A stretch of DNA of 62,533 nt, taken from NCBI GenBank assembly GCA_025936675.1, contig JAICSX010000011.1:1-62533 (forward strand). Reading direction: 5' to 3'. A program made the position numbers and the translations under genes. The notes beneath the pieces are model-generated. The model had not been told where the DNA came from and made no database searches. It worked only from the letters and a program-made list of their open reading frames with translations. Each line of letters opens with the position of its first letter. The stretch's first letter is position 1. The stretch comes from Sphingomonas sp. GTDB lineage: Bacteria > Pseudomonadota > Alphaproteobacteria > Sphingomonadales > Sphingomonadaceae. Positions 44,689 through 54,491 of this stretch are shown one piece after another.

Positions 44689-45546
44689 ATGCCGAATCGA
44701 ACAGCCATTGCAATTCTGGCCGCAACTGCGGCGCTTATTCCTTCACCAGTCCTCGCCTGGGGCAAGACCGGGCACCGCGTCGTCGCCGCAATCGCGGATA
44801 CGCAGCTCAGCGGACTCGCGCGCGCCAATGTCGAGCAGATACTGGGCTACGGCGAGAGCCTCGATGAGGCCGCGACCTGGCCCGATGACATGCGTGCGGA
44901 CCCCTCGCCTTTCTGGCAGAAGCAGGCGAGCCCCTGGCATTACGTGACGCTCAACGGCCTCACCTACGACCATGCGCCGCCCGAGGGCGATGCGCTCCAG
45001 GCGCTCGACAAATTCAGCGCAGTCCTCAAGGACCCGAACGCCAGCCGCGCCGACAAGCAGACCGCGCTGCGCTTCATCGTCCACCTCGTCGGCGACCTCC
45101 ACCAGCCGCTCCACGCCGGCGAATGCTGCGACAAGGGCGGCAACGATGTGAAGGTCACCTGGTTCGGCAAGCCGACCAACCTGCATGCCGCGTGGGACTC
45201 CGCGCTCGTCGACGAGGAGCAATTATCGTTTACCGAGCTAGCAAGGAAGCTCGAGCGGCACATCAGCCCGGCGGATGTGGTCGCCTGGTGGGACGTCAAC
45301 CCGCGCGACTGGGTCGCCGAGAGCGCCCAAATCCGCGACACCGTCTATCCGACGAAGGCCGACATGCCGAAGCCGGTCAAGGGCAAGAAGGTGAAGAAGG
45401 GGACGCCCGTGCTGCCCGACCTCAGCTACTCGTACGTCTACCGCTTTACGCCGGTGATGGAGCGGCGGCTGGAGCAGGGCGGACTCCGCCTCGCCGCCTA
45501 TCTCAACACGCTCTTCGCCGAGGGCCTGCGCTCGCCTGCGAAATGA
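44689..45546 (+). CDS. Exported S1/P1-type nuclease
   Basis: This 285-residue zinc nuclease degrades single-stranded DNA and RNA. After the signal peptide (cleavage AIPSP-VLA then W) the mature protein begins WGKTGHRVVAAIAD, and the N-terminal Trp is a zinc ligand. The other ligands appear in WPDDMR, FIVHLVGDLHQPLHAG and NLHAAWDSALVDE. ATG 44689 is chosen for the signal peptide. It could supply nucleotides to the neighbouring salvage genes. Confidence 0.93.
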   Translation: MPNRTAIAILAATAALIPSPVLAWGKTGHRVVAAIADTQLSGLARANVEQILGYGESLDEAATWPDDMRADPSPFWQKQASPWHYVTLNGLTYDHAPPEGDALQALDKFSAVLKDPNASRADKQTALRFIVHLVGDLHQPLHAGECCDKGGNDVKVTWFGKPTNLHAAWDSALVDEEQLSFTELARKLERHISPADVVAWWDVNPRDWVAESAQIRDTVYPTKADMPKPVKGKKVKKGTPVLPDLSYSYVYRFTPVMERRLEQGGLRLAAYLNTLFAEGLRSPAK

Positions 45547-45603
45547 CCGGCCCTTGCGTCCATCTTATCGGACGATAAGGTTCGTGCCGCTCGGGTAACA
45601 GTC

Positions 45604-46032
45604 ATGCGGAGTATGCCCGTGCGCGTCAGTATCTTGTTTGCTTCCCTTCTTCTCGCCGTCCCGGTTTCCGCCCAGCAGCATAAGCTCGATACGTTGACCG
45701 CCGCGCAGGCGATCAGCCAGGCCGCGGCGGCGTCGCCCAGATATCTTCGCGCGGTCGTCGAGTTCAAAGTCGAAAGTGCCGCCAAGTCCCACGGCGGCTA
45801 TTATCTCGACAGCGAGAAGGACTTCCATTCCGCGTCCAACCTCGGCGTCGTGATCCGTCCGTCGGCGATGCCCGAGCTGACCAAGAAATATGGCGACGAC
45901 CTCAAGGCCGCGCTGGTCGGAAAAACGGTGAAGATCATCGGCCAGGTGCGCCGCAGGGTTGTCGCCGGAGGAAGCGCGACCGCGACCCAGATCGAGGTCA
46001 CGCACGCCGGGCAGATCCTGTCGGTGAGCTAG
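45604..46032 (+). CDS. Exported hypothetical protein, possibly OB-fold
   Basis: This 142-residue protein has a signal peptide (MRSMPVRVSILFASLLLAVP) and a mature beta-rich part with VVEFKVESAAKSHGGYYLDS and LVGKTVKIIGQVRRRVV, a pattern seen in OB-fold proteins. I recognise no closer family. It is convergent with AMP nucleosidase (4-base overlap). A CTTATC-GGAC-GATAAG hairpin lies upstream near 45564-45579. Confidence 0.7.
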   Translation: MRSMPVRVSILFASLLLAVPVSAQQHKLDTLTAAQAISQAAAASPRYLRAVVEFKVESAAKSHGGYYLDSEKDFHSASNLGVVIRPSAMPELTKKYGDDLKAALVGKTVKIIGQVRRRVVAGGSATATQIEVTHAGQILSVS

Positions 46033-47480
46033 CGGAGCGGCGGCTCGTCGAAGCTTCGAAGCTTGCGGCTGTGGAGGCCTTCGCCTTCCCGTTGGAGCAG
46101 GTTCAAGGCTTCGATCCCGATCCGAAGGTGCTGACTGACCGCACGCTCGTAAAAGGCGTTGGCCTGGCCGGGGAGCTTGAGCTCGCCGTGGAGCGGCTTG
46201 TCCGACACGCATAGCAGCGTCCCGTAGGGGACGCGGAAGCGGTAGCCCTGCGCGGCCACGGTCGCCGATTCCATGTCGATCGCGACCGCCCGGCTCTGAT
46301 TGAATCGCAGCGCGCTGGCTGCGTAGCGCAGCTCCCAGTTGCGGTCATCAGTCGTGACCACCGTCCCCGTCCTCAGCCGCCGCTTGATGCTGTCCTCGTC
46401 CTCGCCGGTGATCGCGGTCGTCGCATCGAACAAGGCGTTCTGCACCTCGGCGATTGCCGGCAGCGGCACTTCGGGCGGAAGCATGTCGTCGAGCACATGG
46501 TCATCCCGCAGATAGGCATGGGCGAGAACGTAATCGCCGATCGTCTGGCTCGGACGAAGGCCGCCGCAATGGCCGATCATCAGCCAAACTTCGGGGCGGA
46601 GCACGGCAACGTGATCGCACACGGTCTTCGCGTTCGCCGGTCCGACGCCGATATTCACGAGCGTGACGCCGGTTCGCCCCTCGGCCATGAGGTGGTAGGC
46701 GGGCATCTGGTGCCGCCGCCACTGGCCCGCGGCGATCTGCGCCTCGGCGTCGGTGAGCTCTCCCGGTTCGAACAGCGCACCCGGTACTGACAACGCGGTG
46801 AAGCGCGAGTCCTTGCGCCGAAGCGTATCGATCGCGACCGAGACGAACTCGTCGACGTAGCGAACATAGTTGGTGAACAGCACGAACTGCTGAAAATGCT
46901 CGGGCGGCGTTCCGGTGTAGTGCCGCAGGCGCGCGAGGCTGAAGTCGGTCCGCGGCCCGTCGAACAAGGCTAAAGGCCGCGGCTCGGCCGGGGGGCTTTC
47001 CCACACTCCGTCGGCGATCTCATCGCCGAGGTGCACCAGCTCGTTCGACGGAAAGAATCGTGACAGCTCGGCGGTGCCGATGTCGCCGACCTGGATTCCG
47101 CTGTTCTCGATCACATAGGCGTAGGGGATCTCGCTCGCCGAGCGGCCGACGGAGACGGTCACGTCATAGTCGCGCGCGAGATGCTCGAGCTGGTCGATGA
47201 GATAGTCGCGGAAGAGCTCAGGCCGGGCGATGCTCGTCGCATAGGCGCCAGCCTGGTTCAGCCGGGCGAAGGCCCGCGCCGGCGGAGTGGCCGGCCGCTT
47301 GCCGGAATAATCGATCCTCAGCTCGGGATAAGCGAAGGCGCCCTTGCTGCGCTGCCGCGCGTCGGGAGCGATGCGGTCTTCCACATATTTGGAAAGCGCC
47401 TGGCGGAGGTTGGCGACCGATTCGTCGTAGATGGCGGCGAGCTGGTCGACGACCGCATGGGCGTTGAACGGACGTTTCAT
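46029..47480 (-). CDS. amn: AMP nucleosidase
   Basis: Amn cleaves AMP into adenine and ribose 5-phosphate. The 483-residue protein has an N-terminal regulatory domain (about 1-170) and a C-terminal nucleoside-phosphorylase-like domain with LVNIGVGPANAKTVCDHVAV, MIGHCGGLRPSQTIGDYVLA and AVAIDMESATVAAQGYRF. ATG 47480 gives the family start MKRPFNAHAVVDQLAAIYDE. It fits the purine-salvage genes nearby. Confidence 0.95.
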   Translation of the reverse strand: MKRPFNAHAVVDQLAAIYDESVANLRQALSKYVEDRIAPDARQRSKGAFAYPELRIDYSGKRPATPPARAFARLNQAGAYATSIARPELFRDYLIDQLEHLARDYDVTVSVGRSASEIPYAYVIENSGIQVGDIGTAELSRFFPSNELVHLGDEIADGVWESPPAEPRPLALFDGPRTDFSLARLRHYTGTPPEHFQQFVLFTNYVRYVDEFVSVAIDTLRRKDSRFTALSVPGALFEPGELTDAEAQIAAGQWRRHQMPAYHLMAEGRTGVTLVNIGVGPANAKTVCDHVAVLRPEVWLMIGHCGGLRPSQTIGDYVLAHAYLRDDHVLDDMLPPEVPLPAIAEVQNALFDATTAITGEDEDSIKRRLRTGTVVTTDDRNWELRYAASALRFNQSRAVAIDMESATVAAQGYRFRVPYGTLLCVSDKPLHGELKLPGQANAFYERAVSQHLRIGIEALNLLQREGEGLHSRKLRSFDEPPLR

Positions 47481-47583
47481 GGCCTTCGGTAAGGGAGAGA
47501 GGGCGGTGAGCGCAAGTCTCGGCGACCTTGCTGCGCTCGGATCGTCATGCTCGGACTGCCCCCGGCAGTCCTGCGCGTGACGA

Positions 47584-47670
47584 TGGTGCCCAGGAGAGGA
47601 CTCGAACCTCCACGCCCTTGCGAGCGCCAGCACCTGAAGCTGGTGCGTCTACCAATTCCGCCACCTGGGC
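47584..47670 (-). tRNA. tRNA-Leu (anticodon CAG)
   Basis: On the minus strand the gene starts GCCCAGG and ends CCTGGGC-A-CCA. The anticodon arm is CCAGC-TTCAGGT-GCTGG (anticodon CAG). A long variable arm typical of leucine tRNAs (GCGCTCGCAAGGGCGT) and a GGTTCGAGTCC T-arm follow. CCA is encoded (47584-47586). It reads CUG codons. Confidence 0.96.
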
Positions 47671-47757
47671 ACGGTCAAGCTTTTGGCAGGCCGCGGCGCT
47701 TAAGGGTCGCCAGCCCGCCTTGTCAACGTAGGAACTCGAAGTCTATCGCGCCAGGCG

Positions 47758-48711
47758 ATGATCGAGCGAAACGAAGAGCTGGTGACGGTATTCGGCGGTG
47801 CCGGTTTCATCGGCCGCTACGTCTGCGAATATCTTTTCAAGAGTGGCGTCAGGGTTCGCGTCGCGACGCGCGATCCGCGCAACGACTATTTCCTTCAGCC
47901 GCTTGCCCAGGTTGGGCAGTTCGGGTTCGAGAAGGCCGACATTTCGAACGCGGACAGCGTACGCAACGCGGTCAAGAGCGCGACCGCCGTGGTGAACCTC
48001 TGCGGCGCATTCGGCGCGAAGATGCGCGCGACGCACGTCGAGGGCGCGCGCAACGTCGCCGAAGCCGCGCGTGATGCCGGAACGAAAGCGCTTGTCCACG
48101 TATCGGCGATCGGCGCCGATGCCGCGTCGGAGTCCAATTACGGCCGGACGAAGGGCGAGGGTGAGGCCGCGATACGCGAGGTATTCCCCGGCGCGACCAT
48201 CGTCCGGCCCTCGCTCGTTTTCGGACCTGAGGACAATCTCACCAACCGCTTCGCAGGGATGGCGCGGCTGCCATTCCTTCCAGTCATCGCCGGCAAGCGC
48301 AACTTCCAGCCCGTCTATGTCCGCGACCTCGGCCGCGCTATCGGCATGGCCGCGCTCGACCCGAAGACGTACGGCGGCAAAACGTACGAGATCGGCGGCC
48401 CCCAGGTGATGAGCATGGTCGAGCTCCATAAGGCAATTCTCGAAATCACCGGCCAGACGCCCGAGATCATGCCGATGCCTGATATGTTCGGGAGCCTGCT
48501 GTCAAAGCTTGGCTGGCTGCCGGGAGCGCCGCTGACGCGCGACCAGTGGCTGATGCTCCAGCGCGACAATGTGCCGTCGGGTGAGCTGCCCGGCCTCGAA
48601 GCGTTCTGGATCAAGCCGACGCCGCTCGCCGCCGTCGGCTACGAGTGGCTCGGCCGCTTCCGGGGGAACCGCTTCACCGGCCGTCGAATCAATTTGACCG
48701 CGACCAACTGA
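47758..48711 (+). CDS. NDUFA9-like NAD(P)-binding protein (extended SDR)
   Basis: This 317-residue extended short-chain dehydrogenase has the dinucleotide motif VFGGAGFIGRYVCEYLF and the conserved VHVSAIGADAASESNYGRTK region. Alphaproteobacterial homologues are called complex I NDUFA9-family proteins, and some bind complex I. The canonical YxxxK is replaced by the Y-G-R-T-K arrangement usual in this family. uppP follows 17 bases later. Confidence 0.9.
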   Translation: MIERNEELVTVFGGAGFIGRYVCEYLFKSGVRVRVATRDPRNDYFLQPLAQVGQFGFEKADISNADSVRNAVKSATAVVNLCGAFGAKMRATHVEGARNVAEAARDAGTKALVHVSAIGADAASESNYGRTKGEGEAAIREVFPGATIVRPSLVFGPEDNLTNRFAGMARLPFLPVIAGKRNFQPVYVRDLGRAIGMAALDPKTYGGKTYEIGGPQVMSMVELHKAILEITGQTPEIMPMPDMFGSLLSKLGWLPGAPLTRDQWLMLQRDNVPSGELPGLEAFWIKPTPLAAVGYEWLGRFRGNRFTGRRINLTATN

Positions 48712-48728
48712 TCGGCTGACTTCGCCCG

Positions 48729-49541
48729 ATGCCAATCCTCCTGATCGCGATCATCCTCGGCATCGTCGAGGGCGTAACCGAGTTCCTGCCCGTATCCTCG
48801 ACGGGTCACTTGATCCTTGCGACCGAGCTTCTCGGCTTCGACGCCGAGAAATGGGCCTATTTCAACGTCATCATCCAGCTGGGCGCGATCCTCGCCATCG
48901 TTGTCCTCTATTGGCGGACCTTCTGGGCGGTCCTGGAAGGGCTGATCAAGCGCAACGCCATCTCGTGGCGGTTCGTCCGCAACGTCGTGATCGGCTTCCT
49001 TCCGTCGGGCATTCTCGGCTTCCTGCTGATCAAGCATATCGAAGCTTTGCTCGGGAACGCGAAAGTGGTCGCGATTGCGCTTATTCTCGGTGGTATCGCG
49101 ATCCTGGTGATTGAACGGCTGGCCAAGCGCAATGACACGGTCGGTGTTGCCGAAATGCCCGCGAAGACGGCGCTCGGGATCGGCATCGCGCAATGCCTCG
49201 CCATGATCCCCGGAGTCAGCCGTTCGGGCGCAACGATCATGGGCGCGCTGTCGCTCGGCGTCGAACGCAGGACGGCCGCGGAGTTCAGTTTCTTCCTTGC
49301 GATCCCGACCATGCTCGGCTCGACCACGCTGGAGGTCGTCAAGCATCGCCACGAGATCATGTCCGGCGCCGGGGTCGGCTTCGGGACGATCGCAATCGGC
49401 TTCGTCGTCAGCTTCGTCGTGGCACTCCTCGTGGTGCGCGCCTTCGTCCATTACATCTCGCGCCATGGCTTCGCGCCCTTTGCCTGGTACCGGATCATTG
49501 CCGGCGCGGCGGCGCTCGCCTGGCTCACGCTGGGACACTGA
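48729..49541 (+). CDS. uppP: Undecaprenyl-diphosphatase
   Basis: UppP (BacA) recycles the undecaprenyl carrier of peptidoglycan synthesis by removing a phosphate and gives bacitracin tolerance. The 270-residue membrane protein has both catalytic blocks, VEGVTEFLPVSSTGHLIL (Glu-rich) and PGVSRSGATIMGALSLG (Ser, Arg), and eight or so helices. Confidence 0.96.
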   Translation: MPILLIAIILGIVEGVTEFLPVSSTGHLILATELLGFDAEKWAYFNVIIQLGAILAIVVLYWRTFWAVLEGLIKRNAISWRFVRNVVIGFLPSGILGFLLIKHIEALLGNAKVVAIALILGGIAILVIERLAKRNDTVGVAEMPAKTALGIGIAQCLAMIPGVSRSGATIMGALSLGVERRTAAEFSFFLAIPTMLGSTTLEVVKHRHEIMSGAGVGFGTIAIGFVVSFVVALLVVRAFVHYISRHGFAPFAWYRIIAGAAALAWLTLGH

Positions 49542-49588
49542 TTTAACTTGCGTCAAATCGGCGAGCGGCTGATAATTCAGAGGCTTAG

Positions 49589-50035
49589 ATGGTGATTCCG
49601 ATGCGTAAGAGCCTGATCCTCCTGCCTCTGCTGCTCGTCGCGACGCCTGCGGTCGCACAGGAGGCTCCGCCGATCGTGCAGCTCCCGCCGGAGCTAACCG
49701 ACCCCGCGGCGGCAATGAAGCTCGCGCGGACGATGCAGGCAGTTTCAACCGCGTTGCTCAACATCCGCGTCGGTGACATGCGGGCAGCGCTCGAAGGGCG
49801 TGAAGCCACGCCGCGAGAGCGCAACGAGACGGTCGGCGATATCGTCCGCCGCAAGGACCCGAACTTCGACCGCGATGTCCAGCGCAAGGTCGCCAGCGTC
49901 GCCCCACAGATCCAACGCAGGATGCAGGCGATCAACCGCGCCTTGCCGCAGGTGATGCAGGACGTCGACGACGTGCAGCGCTCGGTCGAACGCGCGGTTT
50001 CGAATCTTCCCGATCCGAATTACCCGCGCCGCTAG
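49589..50035 (+). CDS. Exported hypothetical helical protein
   Basis: This 148-residue protein has a signal peptide (MRKSLILLPLLLVATPAVAQ, starting at Met5) and a helical mature part with AAMKLARTMQAVSTALLNIR and repeats of Arg/Gln/Asp at the C-terminus. No family is recognised. The nearest genes are uppP upstream and a GST downstream on the same strand, each about 40 bases away. Confidence 0.7.
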   Translation: MVIPMRKSLILLPLLLVATPAVAQEAPPIVQLPPELTDPAAAMKLARTMQAVSTALLNIRVGDMRAALEGREATPRERNETVGDIVRRKDPNFDRDVQRKVASVAPQIQRRMQAINRALPQVMQDVDDVQRSVERAVSNLPDPNYPRR

Positions 50036-50069
50036 ACGCCCCGCGCCGAGCCGCTAAAGCTGCCGCGCG

Positions 50070-50741
50070 ATGTGGCAGCTCTTCCAGTTCCCGCTCTGCC
50101 CCTTTTCCCGCAAGGTCCGGCTCGTCCTCGCCGAGAAGGGCGTCGGCCACGAGCTGGTGCGCGAGAACCCCTGGGAGAAGCGCGACGAGTTCATGGACCT
50201 GAACCCGGCGGGCGAGACCCCGGTGATGGTCGAGCCCGACCAGGCGGTGACGCTGATCGGGTCGCAGCCGATCGTCGAATATTTCGACGAGACGGTCGAT
50301 CGCATGCCGATGGTCCACGGCAATGGCGCGCTCCGCGCCGAGATCCGGCGAATGACCGAATGGTTCGACATCAAGCTCTACCGCGAAGCCGTCGAGCCGC
50401 TGATGAACGAGCGGATGCGGAAACGGCTCGTCAGCCGCGAGAGCCCCGACACGCGCGTCCTTCGCGAGGCGATGCGTGTCGCTTCCGAGCATCTCGATTA
50501 TTTGGACTATCTGCTCGACCATCGGCGCTGGCTTGCTGGCCCAGGCTTAAGCCTTGCCGATTTCACAGCGGCGGCACACCTCAGCGTGATCGACTATCTA
50601 GGTGCGCTCGACTGGCGCGGGCACAAGCAGACCAAGGACTGGTATGCGGTGATGAAGTCGCGGCCCTGCTTCCGGCCGCTTCTGGCCGAGCGGATGGAAG
50701 TCATTGTCCCCCCCGCGCACTACGACAAGGTCGATTTTTAG
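50070..50741 (+). CDS. Glutathione S-transferase family protein
   Basis: This 223-residue GST has a thioredoxin-like N-terminal domain beginning MWQLFQFPLCPFSRKVRLVL (with Cys and Ser at the active-site position), the cis-Pro region GETPVMVEP, and a helical C-terminal domain. The substrate is unknown. Its stop overlaps that of the convergent 38-residue microprotein by a few bases. Confidence 0.9.
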   Translation: MWQLFQFPLCPFSRKVRLVLAEKGVGHELVRENPWEKRDEFMDLNPAGETPVMVEPDQAVTLIGSQPIVEYFDETVDRMPMVHGNGALRAEIRRMTEWFDIKLYREAVEPLMNERMRKRLVSRESPDTRVLREAMRVASEHLDYLDYLLDHRRWLAGPGLSLADFTAAAHLSVIDYLGALDWRGHKQTKDWYAVMKSRPCFRPLLAERMEVIVPPAHYDKVDF

Positions 50742-50854
50742 CGGGTGCGCGCCTTGAAGCGTCGGACGACCGTTTGAACGACGAATGCGACGAAGGTCGC
50801 GACCAACGACAGCGCGGTCGAGAAGAAGAACAGGCCGAGGAAGCTCGTGGGCAT
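50738..50854 (-). CDS. 38-residue membrane microprotein downstream of mreB
   Basis: ATG 50854 to TAA 50738 encodes MPTSFLGLFFFSTALSLVAT, then FVAFVVQTVVRRFKARTR: one transmembrane helix followed by a strongly basic cytoplasmic tail. It starts 24 bases after the mreB stop on the same strand and so is probably co-transcribed. It is too short for most gene finders. It could be a small partner of MreB at the membrane; there is no direct evidence beyond position. Confidence 0.5.
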   Translation of the reverse strand: MPTSFLGLFFFSTALSLVATFVAFVVQTVVRRFKARTR

Positions 50855-50877
50855 GGCCCGGAACTAACATCAAATGC

Positions 50878-52068
<1,191 letters not shown>

Positions 52069-52110
52069 CTACACGGGGGCGCACAGCAACCATGGTGAAG
52101 CGCTCCCCGG

Positions 52111-52410
52111 ATGATTGCCGCGTGGTTTTTGGTCTTGGCGTCCACGGCTCCCGATGCACTGCAGATCGAGAGAGCGGTGAGCAGCCCATGCGATGCCGGC
52201 GATCAGGCCGCGATTGTCATTTGCGGATCGCGCGAGAAGGAACGACGCTATCGATTGCCGCCTTTGCCGCAGACCTACGCGCAGCGGAAGATCCGCGCGG
52301 AAGCAAGCCTTGGAGCTGGAGTGAAGGCGCGGATCCATTTGACGTCGGTTGAGATCGCGCCGCGCGAGAAGAGCAACCGGCTCCTGCTCACCATTGGAGT
52401 CGGCTTTTAG
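52111..52410 (+). CDS. Hypothetical exported protein with an ICGxREKERRYRLP motif
   Basis: The 99-residue product begins MIAAWFLVLASTAPDALQIE, a short signal-like start, then a Cys-x-x-x-Asp...Cys-Gly motif (CDAGDQAAIVICGSREKE) followed by RRYRLPPLP and a beta-rich end (LLLTIGVGF). Proteins with 'IVVCGxRxxxxRYRLP' are frequent in sphingomonads but not characterised to my knowledge. An alternative ATG at 52092 lies in another frame. Confidence 0.7.
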   Translation: MIAAWFLVLASTAPDALQIERAVSSPCDAGDQAAIVICGSREKERRYRLPPLPQTYAQRKIRAEASLGAGVKARIHLTSVEIAPREKSNRLLLTIGVGF

Positions 52411-52412
52411 CG

Positions 52413-53132
52413 CTAAGCCTTGATTGCTGAGACCAAGTAATTCAGCCGGACGTCATCGCTGAGGTGCAACCCGCGCGCCGGCGACCAGGCGATGCCGTCG
52501 ACGTCGAGGCATTTGAGGCCCGCGTCGGCGAGCAGGAGCTTCATGCGATCGGGCGTGATGAACTTGTCGAAATCGTGGGTTCCGCGCGGAATCCGGCCAG
52601 TGCCCTCGCCGATGGTGATCATCATCAGGCGCGACAGCCTGGTCGCATTCGGGGTCGACATGACGAGCAGGCCATCGGGCGCGAGGCATTTCGCCAGGGC
52701 TTTCACGAATGCGCGAGGATCCGCAACATGCTCGATCACCTCCATCGAGGTGATGAGGTCGAACTGGCCTTCGAGCGCCTGCACGTCGCCGACCCGATAA
52801 TCGATCTCTAGGTCCATGGCCGACGCGTGTGCACGAGCGACGGCGATGACCTCAGATGATGCATCGATTCCCGTTACCTTCGCGCCCAATCGCGTGAGCG
52901 GCTCCGTCAGCAGCCCCGCGCCGCAACCGACATCGAGCGAGGTCATACCCTCGAGCGGCGTGCGCGAACATTCGTCGACCTGCCAGTGTTGATCGATCTG
53001 GTCTCGGATATACTTGAGCCGAACCGGGTTGAGCTTGTGAAGCACTGCCGACGAGCCGTCCGGATCCCACCAATCGGCGGCGAGCTTGCCGAACCGTTCG
53101 GCTTCTTCGGCGACGATCGTGGTGACACTCAT
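52413..53132 (-). CDS. ubiG: Ubiquinone biosynthesis O-methyltransferase
   Basis: UbiG catalyses both O-methylations in ubiquinone synthesis. The 239-residue protein starts MSVTTIVAEEAERFGKLAAD, with WWDPDGSSAVLHKLNPVRLKYI and the SAM motif SLDVGCGAGLLTEPL, then MEVIEHVADPRAF and VMSTPNATRLSR. ATG 53132 matches the family start. It diverges from lysA. Confidence 0.95.
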   Translation of the reverse strand: MSVTTIVAEEAERFGKLAADWWDPDGSSAVLHKLNPVRLKYIRDQIDQHWQVDECSRTPLEGMTSLDVGCGAGLLTEPLTRLGAKVTGIDASSEVIAVARAHASAMDLEIDYRVGDVQALEGQFDLITSMEVIEHVADPRAFVKALAKCLAPDGLLVMSTPNATRLSRLMMITIGEGTGRIPRGTHDFDKFITPDRMKLLLADAGLKCLDVDGIAWSPARGLHLSDDVRLNYLVSAIKA

Positions 53133-53191
53133 GGCTCTCTCATGCGCCCGAGGCTTGCAAAGGGGAAGAACCTCGTGCGTTGGGGCCGCAG

Positions 53192-54478
53192 ATGGATCAT
53201 TTCGCACTCAAGGGTGGAGAGCTTTTCTGCGAGGACGTGGCGCTCGCCGAGATCGCACGCGAGGTCGGCACACCCGTCTATGTCTATTCGACCGCGACGA
53301 TGTGCCGGCATGTGGAGGCGCTTCGGTCGGCGCTACAAGGGCTGGCCGATCCGCTCATCGCTTATGCGGTGAAGGCCAATCCCAACAGCGCGGTCATCGC
53401 GACTTTGGCGAAAGCAGGGATTGGCGCGGACGTTGTCTCAGGGGGCGAATATCGGCGAGCGATTGCGGCCGGAGTGGCGCCTGACAAGATCGTCTTTTCG
53501 GGCGTCGGCAAGACCGAGAATGAGATGCGGCTCGCGCTCGAGGGCGGGCTCTACCAGTTCAACCTGGAGTCCTTGGCGGAAGCCGAGATGCTGTCGGGAG
53601 TGGCTACGGCGATGGGGCGAACGGCATCAGTCGGCTTGCGCGTCAATCCCGACATCGGCGCCGGTGGCCATGCGAAGATCACCACCGGAGCGGCGGAGAA
53701 CAAATTCGGGATCGCAATCCGCGAGGCAGCCGAAGCTTATCGGCGAATCGCGTCTTTGCCCGGCCTCTCGGTGCAGGGTGTCGCAGTCCATATCGGAAGC
53801 CAGCTCACGAGCCTCGATCCGCTCGAACGGGCATTTACCCGTGTCGGCGAGCTGATCACGGAGCTGTGCGCGGCGGGGCACGACATTCGGGTCGCCGACC
53901 TCGGTGGCGGTTTGGGAGTTCCGTATGATCCGCAGCAGCCGCAGCCACCTACTCCTGAAGATTATGGCGCGATGGTCTGCCGAGTTACCGACGGCTGGAA
54001 TGCGCGCCTGGTGTTTGAGCCGGGTCGGCTGATTGTCGGCAATGCCGGGGTGCTGCTCTCGCGCGTCATTCGCGTGAAGCCTGGCGCGACCGACCCATTC
54101 GTGATCGTCGACGCTGCGATGAACGACCTGATGCGCCCGGCGCTTTACGACGCCTGGCACCGGATCGACGCCGTCCGCCCGAACGGCCGAAGCTGGACGG
54201 CGAATGTCGTCGGCCCGGTGTGTGAGACCGGCGATACGTTCGCGACGGGGCGAAGGATGGATGAAGTGGCCGCCGGCGACCTCGTCGTCTTCCGTACCGC
54301 CGGGGCTTATGCCGCCGCGATGTCGAGCACGTACAATTCGCGCGCGCTCACGCCCGAAGTTCTCGTCGACGGCGACCGCTGGGCCGTGGTCCGGCCGAGG
54401 ATCGACGTCGATCGTCTGATCGCCGCGGACCGCGTCCCCGAGTGGCTCACCGGTTGCGCGGCAACGCCCAGCAGCTAA
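53192..54478 (+). CDS. lysA: Diaminopimelate decarboxylase
   Basis: LysA makes lysine from meso-diaminopimelate. The 428-residue protein has the PLP-lysine block LIAYAVKANPNSAV, GADVVSGGEYRRAIAAGV, the glycine-rich ADLGGGLGVPYDP and the C-terminal GPVCETGDTFATGR active-site Cys block. ATG 53192 is preferred over TTG 53180. It precedes lysC by 13 bases, so the lysine-pathway genes are linked. Confidence 0.95.
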   Translation: MDHFALKGGELFCEDVALAEIAREVGTPVYVYSTATMCRHVEALRSALQGLADPLIAYAVKANPNSAVIATLAKAGIGADVVSGGEYRRAIAAGVAPDKIVFSGVGKTENEMRLALEGGLYQFNLESLAEAEMLSGVATAMGRTASVGLRVNPDIGAGGHAKITTGAAENKFGIAIREAAEAYRRIASLPGLSVQGVAVHIGSQLTSLDPLERAFTRVGELITELCAAGHDIRVADLGGGLGVPYDPQQPQPPTPEDYGAMVCRVTDGWNARLVFEPGRLIVGNAGVLLSRVIRVKPGATDPFVIVDAAMNDLMRPALYDAWHRIDAVRPNGRSWTANVVGPVCETGDTFATGRRMDEVAAGDLVVFRTAGAYAAAMSSTYNSRALTPEVLVDGDRWAVVRPRIDVDRLIAADRVPEWLTGCAATPSS

Positions 54479-54491
54479 AGCCGCGCCCGCA

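Noticed and set aside
54479..54491. Lysine riboswitch before lysC
   Set aside because: Only 13 bases separate lysA and lysC, and no such structure is seen in the gap before lysA.
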